Shown: piece by piece, positions 40,343 to 48,643 of the stretch
Position numbering within the stretch: the stretch's first letter is position 1
Layout: every line of letters starts with the position of its first letter
Assembly (NCBI GenBank): GCA_937872925.1
Contig: CALMUT010000343.1
Span: forward strand, 1-64,000
DNA length: 64,000 nt
Reading direction: 5' to 3'
Origin: an uncultured Myxococcales bacterium
GTDB lineage: Bacteria; Myxococcota_A; Polyangia; Polyangiales; Polyangiaceae
Made by a program: the position numbers and the translations under genes
Notes under the pieces: generated by a model
What the model was told of the DNA's origin: nothing
Databases searched by the model: none
The model's input: only the letters and a program-made list of their open reading frames with translations

Positions 40343-42111
40343 AGCGCTGCAGGCTCCACGTCGCCCTGGTGCTCCTCTTGGCGACGGCGCTGGCGCCCCG
40401 GGCGCACGCTGGCGAGGAGTATTCGGAGTACGAGCAGAAGACCATCGACGCTGCTTTGCGGGAAGAGAACGCGGAAATTGAGCCAAACCCGGAGGGCAAA
40501 CGCATCGAGGACATTCGATTCATCACCCTCGATGTGATCGAAGAGCGCGACCCGTATCCGCGGTTCTTCAACATCTTTCACGCCACGACACGCCCCTACG
40601 TGGTCGAGCGTCAGCTCACGTTTCGTCGTGGCGAGATCTACGATCAGCGCCGGGTGGACGAGTCCGCGCGTGCCTTGCGCGGAGCACGTCAGCTGTCCCT
40701 GGTGCTGATCGTGCCGATGCAGGGCACCTACGACGAAACCATCAAATTGCTCGTCATCACGAAGGACGTCTGGAGCTTGCGTCTCAACACGAACTTCGAA
40801 GCGACCGACGGACGTTTGACTCGTCTGTTGCTCCAACCCGCCGAGGAAAACGTGCTCGGCACGCACACGATGGTGGGCGGATTGTTCGTGCTTGAGCCCG
40901 CGACCTACTCCCTTGGCGCTCAGTTCATCGATCGTCGTGTCGCCGGGAGCCGTATCCAGGGCATCGTGAGCGCGAACCTGATCTTCAATCGGGACTCGGG
41001 AAGTGCTGAGGGCTCTTTCGGAAGCTTCGCCTACGGCACGTCACTCTTCTCTTCCGAAACCGAATGGGCGTGGCGCACGCTGGTGACGTGGCGACAGGAG
41101 GTGTTTCGTTCCTTCATCGGCGCCGACCAGCGTACTTTCGATGCGGCGATCACCCCTGCGGACGACCGCATTCCCTACGAATATGACTCGTCCCGCTACT
41201 ATGGCGCGTACCTTTTGACGCGCTCGTTCGGCCGGCGCCTCAAGAACGACCTGTCTTTCGGCCTGGAGGTCGATCATCGAAAAGCCAAGCCCACGCAGCT
41301 TTCCGGCGCCGATCCCTTAGCTGCACGGGAGTTCGTGGCGACGGAATTGCCGGTCAACGACACGCGCTTTTCACCGCTGTTGCAAGCGCGTAGCTACACC
41401 TCGGACTACTCCCGCGTCTTGGACTTCGAGACCCTTGGACTGCAGGAAGACTACCGCGTGGGACACGAGTTGGTATTCCGCGTGTATCCAGCGTTTCGTG
41501 ACGTGGCTTCCTCTCGCTCGATGCTGGGGACCTTTGCTGCGGCCGGCTATACGGCTCCTTTCGGTGATGGGCTTCTGCGCGCCATCGTCAGCAATACGCT
41601 GGAGCTGTCGTCTCAAGAGCAGACGGATGCGCTCGCAAGCGCGAACATTCGCGTTGTCACGCCGCGCATTGGCTTGGGGCGCATCGTCTACGATTCGGTG
41701 CTGCTCAACCGCTACGAGAACTACTTGAACGAGCGCTTCACCATCGGTGGTGGAACGCGGCTCAGGGGGTATCCGCCCCAAGCCTTTCTGGGCAAGGACG
41801 TCGTGGCGAGCAACCTTGAATTTCGCACAACGCCCGTCGAGATCCTGCGCAGCCAAGTTGGCGCTGCGTTCTTTTACGACGTCGGTGACGCCTTTGACGG
41901 GGCCGACGACCTGCGCTTGAAGCAGTCCGTGGGCCTCGGCCTGCGCGCGCTGATCCCGCAGGCCAATCGCATCGTGTTTCGGGCGGACTACGGGCTGCCG
42001 GTGGTGGCCGGCCGCGCGGTCGGACCAGGCTCTCTGTTTTTGACCTTCGGGCAGGCTTTTGGGGTGCCCACGGTCACGCCGCCCACCCTTGCCAGCGATT
42101 TCCTGGATTAA
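40339..42111 (+). CDS. Omp85/BamA-superfamily outer membrane protein, short form
   Basis: The 590-residue product has a signal peptide (LHVALVLLLATALAPRAHA, cleavage after AHA) and then a short periplasmic region with one POTRA-like unit (RPYVVERQLTFRRGEIYDQR, then ARQLSLVLIVPMQGTY; ~75-135). A large beta barrel follows with surface-antigen features (RFTIGGGTRLRGYPPQAFLG, the RGY motif; FFYDVGDAF near the end). With a single recognisable POTRA it is not the main BamA but a TamA/patatin-type or secretion-type relative. The TTG start sits in a 4-base overlap with the hydrolase gene and has a GGGAGG site. A role exporting or assembling something with the hydrolase is inference. Confidence 0.85.
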   Translation: MKRCRLHVALVLLLATALAPRAHAGEEYSEYEQKTIDAALREENAEIEPNPEGKRIEDIRFITLDVIEERDPYPRFFNIFHATTRPYVVERQLTFRRGEIYDQRRVDESARALRGARQLSLVLIVPMQGTYDETIKLLVITKDVWSLRLNTNFEATDGRLTRLLLQPAEENVLGTHTMVGGLFVLEPATYSLGAQFIDRRVAGSRIQGIVSANLIFNRDSGSAEGSFGSFAYGTSLFSSETEWAWRTLVTWRQEVFRSFIGADQRTFDAAITPADDRIPYEYDSSRYYGAYLLTRSFGRRLKNDLSFGLEVDHRKAKPTQLSGADPLAAREFVATELPVNDTRFSPLLQARSYTSDYSRVLDFETLGLQEDYRVGHELVFRVYPAFRDVASSRSMLGTFAAAGYTAPFGDGLLRAIVSNTLELSSQEQTDALASANIRVVTPRIGLGRIVYDSVLLNRYENYLNERFTIGGGTRLRGYPPQAFLGKDVVASNLEFRTTPVEILRSQVGAAFFYDVGDAFDGADDLRLKQSVGLGLRALIPQANRIVFRADYGLPVVAGRAVGPGSLFLTFGQAFGVPTVTPPTLASDFLD

Positions 42112-42174
42112 ACGAACTCCCGAAGGGTTGAGTGACACCGGGACGAGCTCGGCGACGTAGGCACAATAGTGCCG

Positions 42175-42194
42175 AGCTGACTGGACGGTCAGCT
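42175..42194. promoter_or_regulatory. Inverted repeat upstream of the AraC gene (possible operator)
   Basis: Perfect 7-base arms AGCTGAC / GTCAGCT flank a 6-base spacer (TGGACG) 58 bases before the AraC start. The spacer resembles a -35 element, and A/T-rich TAATAA lies 17 bases further on (42205-42210). Autoregulation of the AraC gene would fit. It also lies 64 bases after the Omp85 stop, but no T tract follows, so a terminator is less likely. Confidence 0.45.
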
Positions 42195-42251
42195 TCTTAT
42201 CGGGTAATAAAATTGACCGAGCGTACAAGACCAGCGGGAGGAGCGCAGAAT

Positions 42252-43202
42252 ATGGACGTCTTAACTGATGTGCTGAACACCGTGCGCGTCTCGGCAGCTT
42301 GCCAGGGACGTTTGGAGCTCGGCGCGCCCTGGGGCGTCCAGGTGCCCGCGGGTGAGTATTCGAAGTTCCACGTGGTGATCGACGGGCGCGGCATGCTCGA
42401 GCTCGAGGGCGAGGCGGAGCCGATCTTGCTCGAGGAAGGCGATCTGATCGCGTTGCCCCACGGCGACGGGCACGTGATCCGGGACTCCCCGCGTACGTTG
42501 GCGCGTCCCATCGAGGAGTTGTTCCGGTCGAACGGACAGGCAAGCTGTGGGGGTGCCGTGCGCGTGCCGGGCACGGGTCCAACGACCAGCCTGGTCTGCG
42601 GTCGCCTTCAGTTCGAGGACCCGCGCAATCACCCCGTGCTGTCGGTGCTGCCGCGCGTGGTGCATTTGCGCAGCGCGGAGGGCAGGGCCATTCCGTGGCT
42701 AGAGTCGACGCTGCGCTTCATCGCTTGCGAATCTTCGTCGGATCGTCCCGGCGCGGACACCGTTGTCAATCGGCTGGCTGACATCCTATTCATTCAGATC
42801 GTGCGCGGCTACTTGGCGAGCACGCCAAACGACTCTCGCGGTTGGCTGCGTGCGCTGACGGATCCTCAAATCGGGTCCTCTCTTGGAATCATCCACGCGG
42901 AGCCCGAGCAGAGTTGGACGGTCGCAACTCTGGCCTCGAAGGTCGGCATGAGTCGCAGTACTTTTGCAGGACGGTTCTCCGAGCTCGTTGGCGAACCCCC
43001 GTTGCATTACATCACCCGCTGGCGCATGCAGAAGGCAGCGGCACTGCTGCGGGAGGGTCGGGCCACTTTGGCAGACATCGCCGATCGCGTCGGTTACGAC
43101 TCCGAAGCCGCGTTCAGCAAGGCATTCAAGCGCTGGATCGGCAGCGCTCCGGGTGCCTATCGGCGTGCGAGTCGCGGCACGGAACAACACGCGACTGCGT
43201 GA
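42252..43202 (+). CDS. AraC-family transcriptional regulator (cupin_6 type)
   Basis: The 316-residue product has an N-terminal cupin sensing domain (AGEYSKFHVVIDGRGMLELE, EEGDLIALPHGDGHVIRDSP) of the type common in AraC regulators next to oxidoreductase genes. The C-terminal two-helix-turn-helix domain is complete (TVATLASKVGMSRSTFAGRF; TLADIADRVGYDSEAAFSKA; FKRWIGSAPGAYRRA). ATG 42252 has a strong GGGAGGAG ribosome site 11 bases upstream; longer in-frame starts lack one. The target genes are not evident: the next gene converges, and the inverted repeat upstream may be its own operator. Confidence 0.93.
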   Translation: MDVLTDVLNTVRVSAACQGRLELGAPWGVQVPAGEYSKFHVVIDGRGMLELEGEAEPILLEEGDLIALPHGDGHVIRDSPRTLARPIEELFRSNGQASCGGAVRVPGTGPTTSLVCGRLQFEDPRNHPVLSVLPRVVHLRSAEGRAIPWLESTLRFIACESSSDRPGADTVVNRLADILFIQIVRGYLASTPNDSRGWLRALTDPQIGSSLGIIHAEPEQSWTVATLASKVGMSRSTFAGRFSELVGEPPLHYITRWRMQKAAALLREGRATLADIADRVGYDSEAAFSKAFKRWIGSAPGAYRRASRGTEQHATA

Positions 43203-43242
43203 TGTTCGGGCAACCCACTGGGGATACTTCGCGCTAGCCGGG

Positions 43243-44157
43243 CTAGGCGCCCGGGGATGCTTTGGCGTCGACGGCGTTCAGCAACTCTGAAAACGCCTTG
43301 TCGTACTCTTCGCCCAGGGCTTTGATGCGATTGTCTAGGTCCTTGAGCAGCTTTTCAGCGGCTTTGACCTCGACGTCGATTTGCTCTTTCGCCTTCATGG
43401 CGCGCTCCTTGCGCTCCGTGGCCTTCTTCTTGTCGCCCTCTTTGCGCGCCGCATCGGCTTCTGCCGTCTCAGCCTCCTGAATGACGCGGTCCAAAGTGGA
43501 GCGCACGTCTTTGCTCTCTGCGAGCTTTCGTTCGAGCTCAGCTTTGCTCTCGTGGGAAGCGACGCGTACCAGGTAGCTGGCGTAAGCGATCTCGTCAGCG
43601 TGTTTCTCCAGCTTCTCGCGATTGGCCTTGCCGAGCGCTTCCTCATTCGCATCGATGATGCCATGCGCTTCATTGTGGGCGCGCAGACGCTCTTCTAGTT
43701 GCTTTTCAACGCTCTTCTCCAGGGCGTGGGACGCTGGTCCGTAGACCTCGGCCTTGCATCCCTTTTGACTCGCCGCATAGTTCGCCGCGCCTGCAACCTT
43801 CTTGGAGATTTCGCCTTTTTCCTCTTCGAAGAAAGACTCGACGCTTCGGTTTTCCCTCGCGCGCGCCACGTAGGAGCCGCTGCGGCCCGCTGCGTCCGCT
43901 GCTGAGTAGACTTCCTTGACCCGGGCGAAGTCCGGCTTGTCCAATTCGCCGGGATAGTTCGCCAGGTTCTGCATCAGGGTGCGTGCACCGCTTTCCTGGG
44001 TCAGGAAGTCGTTGCGCGTCTTCGCCATTTCCTCTGGGTAGCGGGAAGCGTAGCCCGACTCCGACGCAGCGGATTCGACGACGACGCCGCTTTGTTTCGA
44101 ACCGCAACCGAACGCGCAGATGCTCAAGGCCAGGGTGGCCGCCCAAATCCGCCTCAT
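43243..44157 (-). CDS. Coiled-coil lipoprotein
   Basis: The 304-residue product has a lipoprotein signal (WAATLALSICAFGC) followed by almost uninterrupted charged helix rich in Glu/Lys/Ala. Clear heptad coiled coil occurs in the last 120 residues (EADAARKEGDKKKATERKER, EVKAAEKLLKDLDNRIKALG). One Cys in the mature part (SQKGCKAEVYGP) is isolated. It is anchored to a membrane and extended in the periplasm, perhaps as a spacer or scaffold. It lies 70 bases downstream of the moxR-like gene and may belong to that unit. ATG 44157 is used; the frame opens six codons earlier. Confidence 0.8.
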   Translation of the reverse strand: MRRIWAATLALSICAFGCGSKQSGVVVESAASESGYASRYPEEMAKTRNDFLTQESGARTLMQNLANYPGELDKPDFARVKEVYSAADAAGRSGSYVARARENRSVESFFEEEKGEISKKVAGAANYAASQKGCKAEVYGPASHALEKSVEKQLEERLRAHNEAHGIIDANEEALGKANREKLEKHADEIAYASYLVRVASHESKAELERKLAESKDVRSTLDRVIQEAETAEADAARKEGDKKKATERKERAMKAKEQIDVEVKAAEKLLKDLDNRIKALGEEYDKAFSELLNAVDAKASPGA

Positions 44158-44227
44158 GACGGGAAGTAGAGCCAACCCGCCTGCTCGCGGTCAACCGGCC
44201 CGTAGGCCGACGCGATCGGCCCGGGAT

Positions 44228-45199
44228 TTATACGCCGCGTGGGGCCTTGCGGTAGCCGACGCGGCTGAGTGCGTCGTCCACCACGCCTTGTCGCGCTCGG
44301 GAGTCACCTTCTAGTTCCGGCGACAGGATCAGCCGGTGCCCGAGGACCGGGCCGGCGACGAATCGCACGTCATCGGGAGTGGCAAAGGCGCGGCCGGAGA
44401 GCACGGCGTGGCCCTTGGCCGCTCGCAGCAGGGCAAGGGAGGCTCGGGGGGAGGCGCCGAGCACGACCCGGGGGTGAGCGCGGGTGAAGGCCGACAGCGC
44501 GACGGCGTAGTCGTAGATGTCGTCTTCGACGTGCACGCGCGCAGCGATGGACTGCAGTTGAGAAACGTCGCTGGCGCTTAGCACGCCATCGGGCTCTGGA
44601 GCGACGACGCCATGGGCGCGCAGCATGCGGACTTCGTCGCGCTCGGAGGGATAGCCCATGTTCACGCGCACCAAGAAACGATCGATCTGAGCCTCGGGCA
44701 GCGGATAGGTGCCTTCGAGGTCGATGGGGTTTTGCGTAGCCAATACGAAAAACGGATCCGGCAGATCGTAGCGGTCCCCTTCGATGGTCACCTGCCGCTC
44801 CTGCATGGCTTCGAGCAGCGCCGATTGGGTCTTCGCGGGCGCGCGGTTGATCTCGTCCGCCAAGACGACGTTGGCGAAGATGGGACCGGAGCGCAGCGTG
44901 AAGGTGCCGTCCTTTGGCGAAAGCACGTAGGTGCCTAGGATGTCCGCCGGCAAAAGATCCGGCGTGAACTGGATCCGGCGCACGGAGCAGCCCAGCGTGA
45001 CGGCGTAGGCCTTCACCAGGGTGGTCTTTGCGACACCGGGCACGCCCTCCAGCAACACATGGCCACGGGCGAGCAGCGCCACCAGCATGAGCTGCACTGG
45101 ACCGGGATCCCCAATGTAGACCTTGGCGACTTGGTCGCGAACTGCGCCAAGTCGTTCCTGGGCGGCTTGCACTTCATTGAGCTCGAGGGCGTGGCTCAC
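44228..45199 (-). CDS. MoxR-family AAA+ ATPase
   Basis: MoxR ATPases act as chaperones, often for partners with von Willebrand A or DUF58 domains. The 323-residue length is typical. The product has the Walker A motif GVPGVAKTTLVKAYA (~43), the strand FTPDLLPADILGTYVL, the Walker B/DEINRAPAKTQSALLEAMQE block, the sensor-1 strand FFVLATQNPIDLEGTYPLPE and the C-terminal lid (ASPRASLALLRAAKGHAVLS). The GTG start overlaps the stop of the DUF4350 gene by 4 bases (GTGA), so both are translated together. Confidence 0.95.
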   Translation of the reverse strand: MSHALELNEVQAAQERLGAVRDQVAKVYIGDPGPVQLMLVALLARGHVLLEGVPGVAKTTLVKAYAVTLGCSVRRIQFTPDLLPADILGTYVLSPKDGTFTLRSGPIFANVVLADEINRAPAKTQSALLEAMQERQVTIEGDRYDLPDPFFVLATQNPIDLEGTYPLPEAQIDRFLVRVNMGYPSERDEVRMLRAHGVVAPEPDGVLSASDVSQLQSIAARVHVEDDIYDYAVALSAFTRAHPRVVLGASPRASLALLRAAKGHAVLSGRAFATPDDVRFVAGPVLGHRLILSPELEGDSRARQGVVDDALSRVGYRKAPRGV

Positions 45200-46560
45200 G
45201 ACCGCGTCTTATCACGCTCTTGCACCTCCGCGAGCAGCGCGAGTGCACTGGCGCGGGCGGCCTGGACCTGGGCGGGCGTGACGCGCAGCGGCTGCGCCGC
45301 CATTACAGCCAGTTCCGCCTTGCGAAGCTCAGCGAATAGGCGTGCCAGCCGGTCGAGCCCCTGGGGGCTCAGCAGGTCCTTTTCCGCTGCGGCCGCCAGA
45401 AGCTGTTCCGGCGAAGATTTTTCGGACACGCCCAGCCGATGCGCCAGGTCCTCCTCCAAGGCCGCCTTGATTTCGAGCATGGGCAGGGCCCGGTGGGTCG
45501 TGGGGGCGGCCAGCACAGCCGCCCGGCCTGCCACGCCGCCTTGAGCCACCAAGGGCTGCTCCGCGGCATAGCGCGGCGACGCGCGTTTGTAGGGTTTGAG
45601 CGTGCGGCGGCCCACCCACAGGGCGCCGATGCCGGTGATCACCGCAGCCATGAGCAAAGCCAGGGGACCCGGGATCCCGTCCTGATGCATATCGCCCAGG
45701 ATCTCTTTGAAGTCCGAGAGGTATTCTCGGATTTCTCCCGACAGGCCCTGCTCGCCTCCGAAACTGCCTCGCTGCCGGAACGCGCCACTCACGATGTAGA
45801 GCTTGCCGCCGCGGGCGCCCCAGCTGTCGTCCTCTACCAAGTAGGTGACGAGCCCGTCGGCGAAAGAGCGGTTGCCCGGGTAGCGCAGCATCAGGTTGAT
45901 CACGACGCTGGGATCCCCCATGACGAACAGGCGCCCCCGGCTGGCGATCACGCCGGTCACCGCGAGGGTGGCGTTAGGCTCGCCGATCGCCGGTATGTCG
46001 AGTACGGGCGTCAAGTTGGGATGGGTGAGGCACGAAGGGTGGTTGGTGACGATCTCGCCAACGTCTTTGACGATTGGATGGCGGCCTTCTTCGTGGCCCG
46101 CCACCTGTTGCACAGCGGGCACGGCGACGGCGTATCCGGGGTTGTTGCGCAGCATGCGTGAAGGTTTGAGCGGCGCCGGAATGCGCCGGATCTGGAAGTG
46201 ATCCAAGAGCGCAGCACCTTTGCCGAAGTCGTCCAAGACTGCGACGCGTCCTCCGGCGCGCATGAACGCGCTGGTCTCGTCGTATTCGAGCTCGGATTCG
46301 GGATGCAGGACCAAGAGTCCGTCCGCGGCTTGAAGCGTCTCCCAATCGAGGGTGGCCACCAGCTCGACGCGCATGCTGCCGAGGCGCGCCCGCGCGATCG
46401 CCAGCAAGTCGGAGGTTCCTTCCCAAGTCGTATCGTTGGGCGCAAAGGGTTCCGCGCGCAGCTCCATGACAAAAAACATCGCCGCGAGTGAAACTGCAAA
46501 AAGTCTCAGCTTTGCGCGTGTTTTGGCCGGTGCGGAGCGCACAGGGATGGCATAGCGCAC
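45196..46560 (-). CDS. DUF4350 membrane protein
   Basis: The 454-residue product has an N-terminal hydrophobic segment (FAVSLAAMFFVMELRA) and a DUF4350 domain. That domain resembles a glutamine-amidotransferase-like fold (ADGLLVLHPESELEYDETSA, RAGGRVAVLDDFGKGAALLD, SRGRLFVMGDPSVVINLMLR). A second transmembrane helix follows (LALLMAAVITGIGALWVG, ~300-320), and the C-terminal ~120 residues are cytoplasmic and helical. DUF4350 genes typically accompany moxR and DUF58 genes in clusters of unproven function. The GTG start at 46560 is the first usable one; GTG 46542 is possible. It probably shares a promoter region with the plus-strand small ORF. Confidence 0.85.
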   Translation of the reverse strand: MRYAIPVRSAPAKTRAKLRLFAVSLAAMFFVMELRAEPFAPNDTTWEGTSDLLAIARARLGSMRVELVATLDWETLQAADGLLVLHPESELEYDETSAFMRAGGRVAVLDDFGKGAALLDHFQIRRIPAPLKPSRMLRNNPGYAVAVPAVQQVAGHEEGRHPIVKDVGEIVTNHPSCLTHPNLTPVLDIPAIGEPNATLAVTGVIASRGRLFVMGDPSVVINLMLRYPGNRSFADGLVTYLVEDDSWGARGGKLYIVSGAFRQRGSFGGEQGLSGEIREYLSDFKEILGDMHQDGIPGPLALLMAAVITGIGALWVGRRTLKPYKRASPRYAAEQPLVAQGGVAGRAAVLAAPTTHRALPMLEIKAALEEDLAHRLGVSEKSSPEQLLAAAAEKDLLSPQGLDRLARLFAELRKAELAVMAAQPLRVTPAQVQAARASALALLAEVQERDKTRS

Positions 46561-46681
46561 TGCGGCGTAGATAAGAATCTCCCAGAAGAAACGTTTTGGG
46601 GTTGAGCTGATCAGCCGTTCTTGCCCTATAACTGGGTGCGAGAGCCCGCGACCCGGGCGAAACCACGAGATAAACGCAAAC

Positions 46682-46709
46682 TTGACCTAGAATCCTACGG
46701 GATTAAATT
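46682..46709 (+). promoter_or_regulatory. Sigma-70-like promoter for the small ORF/lipoprotein/mutS run
   Basis: TTGACC and TAAATT are spaced 16 bases apart, 27 bases before the small ORF's ATG. The spacer holds an inverted repeat (AATCC-TACG-GGATT, 46691-46704), which could be a repressor site. The region is A/T-rich for this genome. The element is judged by eye only. Confidence 0.5.
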
Positions 46710-46735
46710 TGCAGTAGTAACCCTGCGAGGCGCCC

Positions 46736-46912
46736 ATGCTACCCCCCTTCATCATCGAGCAAATCCGTCGACGTGAAGAAGACGAGGCGCGCCGTGGCCA
46801 GGAGAACCAGCCCCGGCTGGAACTACCCCTCGACGCCTTTCCCCCCCGTCCCGCCCGGGACGATGATGACGACGATGAAGATCGCGGCGTCGTCATCCTT
46901 GATTTAGGCTGA
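46736..46912 (+). CDS. Small acidic protein of 58 residues, unknown function
   Basis: The ATG at 46736 follows a modest GCGAGG ribosome site and a good promoter. The peptide has three parts: a helical start MLPPFIIEQIRRREEDEARR, a middle segment QPRLELPLDAFPP, and a run of seven acidic residues followed by RGVVILDLG at the C-terminus. Codon third positions are mostly G/C. A similar start and hydrophobic end occur, to my recollection, in small proteins of other myxobacteria, but I could not check this. It has no signal peptide. It is 72 bases upstream of the first large lipoprotein gene and may lead its transcript. Confidence 0.7.
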   Translation: MLPPFIIEQIRRREEDEARRGQENQPRLELPLDAFPPRPARDDDDDDEDRGVVILDLG

Positions 46913-46984
46913 AAATCCAGGCTCGCAGGCGAGCGCGCAAGGTGATTGCGGCGCACTGCACAGATCACTAGGCTCCGGGCGCTC

Positions 46985-48643
46985 ATGCTTAGACTGCGTG
47001 CCCTTAGCTGCACAGCACTGCTCCTGTGCTCGGCTGGCTGTTTCGATCCCGGTGAAGGCGTCGAACCGCCGCTTTCCCGCATCTATTTTCCGGTCGGCAT
47101 CGCCGTATCTCCCGGTCACTCTCGTTTGTACGTGGCCAATAGCGACTTCGACCTCCAATACAACGGCGGTTCGCTCCAAGCCTTCGATCTGGAGCGCATG
47201 CGCAGCCTACTGCCGCGCTCCTGCAAGGCGGACGCCGATTGCTCCGCCGACGAACGCTGTGACAATGCGGCCAGTGATGCGAACGACGGTGTGCCGAGCC
47301 ACTGGTGCGTTGCGGCGGGCGGCGCCCACGCTGGCGAGCCTTGCCGTGGCTTGGGCGACAAGAGCGACGCCTCTGACGTGTTGATACCGGGACGCTGCGG
47401 CTACCTCGACCCGAAGAATCCCCCGGATGGGGGCGACCGCGTCCTGCTGGAGGCCGTCGGCATCGGCGCGTTTGCCACTGACGTACTATTTCGTTCTCGG
47501 CCCAACGGGCCCGGCGGGCGTTTGTTCCTGCCTGTGCGCGGCGACGCCACCCTGCATTACATCGACGTCAAGGACGACTCCGATACCGGCAGCGTTCCCT
47601 TCGAGCTCGAATGCGGTCAGGCGGAAAACGGCGGCGACTGCGACGATCGGCACCGACGCGGGGACGATCCCGACGAGGAAAACACTCGGGGATTGCGCCT
47701 ACTTCAGGAGCCCTTTGGCATTGCCGGCACCGAAAGTGGGGACGCGCTGGTCTTGACCCACCAAACCGAAGGCGCTGCATCCCTGTTCGTGAACGACGCG
47801 GAATCCTGGGGCGACGGTGAAAACAGTTTTGGCGTGGGACCCAAGCTCGAGTTTGCTGTCGGCGGCTTGCCGGAACGCCCCATCGGTGTCGCCGCCGTGC
47901 CCGAACCCAAGGTCGTCTCCGAAGCGGGTCTTTTCTACCAACCCGGGTTCCTCGTGACTTTTCGCAATGCTTCCGAGGTCCGACTGATCCGCTACTTTGA
48001 CGACGCGGCTTCGCAGCCCCCCCGCCCATTCATCCAGCCTTCGGGGGTGACCGGCATCAGCGTGAACTCCCTCAATTTCGACAGTCGCGGCATCGCCCTG
48101 GATGCGTCGCAACGCACGGCCTGCGAGTCAAGTTGTCCCGCGGACGCCGGCACGGCGCGCAGCGACTGCCTGGAGCAGTGCGCAGGCGTACCGCTGCGCG
48201 TTTTCGTGGCCAATCGGGCGCCGTCCAGTTTGCTCATCGGCCATACCCGCACCAACCAGAGCGCGACCTCCAGCGACGACTTGCCGCAGTTCTACGACAG
48301 CATCGCGCTGCCCTTTGGGCCCTCGCGCGTGGTCGTTGGCAACATCATCGACGCCGATGGCGTGCTCAAGCCTCGGGCGTTCGTGGTGTGCTTCGATTCC
48401 CGCAAGGTGGGCGTCTACGATCCCGATGCCCGGCGCATCGAAAAATGGATTGAAACCGGCCGAGGGCCTCATGCGTTTGCCGTCGACACCAAATTAGAGG
48501 CCGGGGAAGGCCACGCCTTGGCCTACGTCGGTCATTTTACGGATTCCTACGTCGGAGTTGTGGATTTGGACCAGCGCAACCGCACTTTCGGCAGCATGGT
48601 CATGGTGCTTGGGCGACCCAGCCCGCCGAGGTCCTCGAAATGA
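46985..48643 (+). CDS. Large lipoprotein, beta-propeller-like, with Cys-rich insert (first)
   Basis: The 552-residue product has a lipoprotein signal (LSCTALLLCSAGC). It then opens like a propeller (IYFPVGIAVSPGHSRLYVAN, then GGSLQAFDLERMRSLLP). An insert with six Cys follows (SCKADADCSADERCDNAASD and HWCVAAGG), and YVTN-type blades resume (PFGIAGTESGDALVLTHQTE, LAYVGHFTDSYVGVVDLDQ). A second Cys cluster (TACESSCPADAGTARSDCLE) lies near residue 380. It is probably periplasm- or surface-facing and anchored in the outer membrane. ATG 46985 begins the signal. Its end overlaps the second lipoprotein gene by 4 bases (ATGA). Confidence 0.82.
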   Translation: MLRLRALSCTALLLCSAGCFDPGEGVEPPLSRIYFPVGIAVSPGHSRLYVANSDFDLQYNGGSLQAFDLERMRSLLPRSCKADADCSADERCDNAASDANDGVPSHWCVAAGGAHAGEPCRGLGDKSDASDVLIPGRCGYLDPKNPPDGGDRVLLEAVGIGAFATDVLFRSRPNGPGGRLFLPVRGDATLHYIDVKDDSDTGSVPFELECGQAENGGDCDDRHRRGDDPDEENTRGLRLLQEPFGIAGTESGDALVLTHQTEGAASLFVNDAESWGDGENSFGVGPKLEFAVGGLPERPIGVAAVPEPKVVSEAGLFYQPGFLVTFRNASEVRLIRYFDDAASQPPRPFIQPSGVTGISVNSLNFDSRGIALDASQRTACESSCPADAGTARSDCLEQCAGVPLRVFVANRAPSSLLIGHTRTNQSATSSDDLPQFYDSIALPFGPSRVVVGNIIDADGVLKPRAFVVCFDSRKVGVYDPDARRIEKWIETGRGPHAFAVDTKLEAGEGHALAYVGHFTDSYVGVVDLDQRNRTFGSMVMVLGRPSPPRSSK

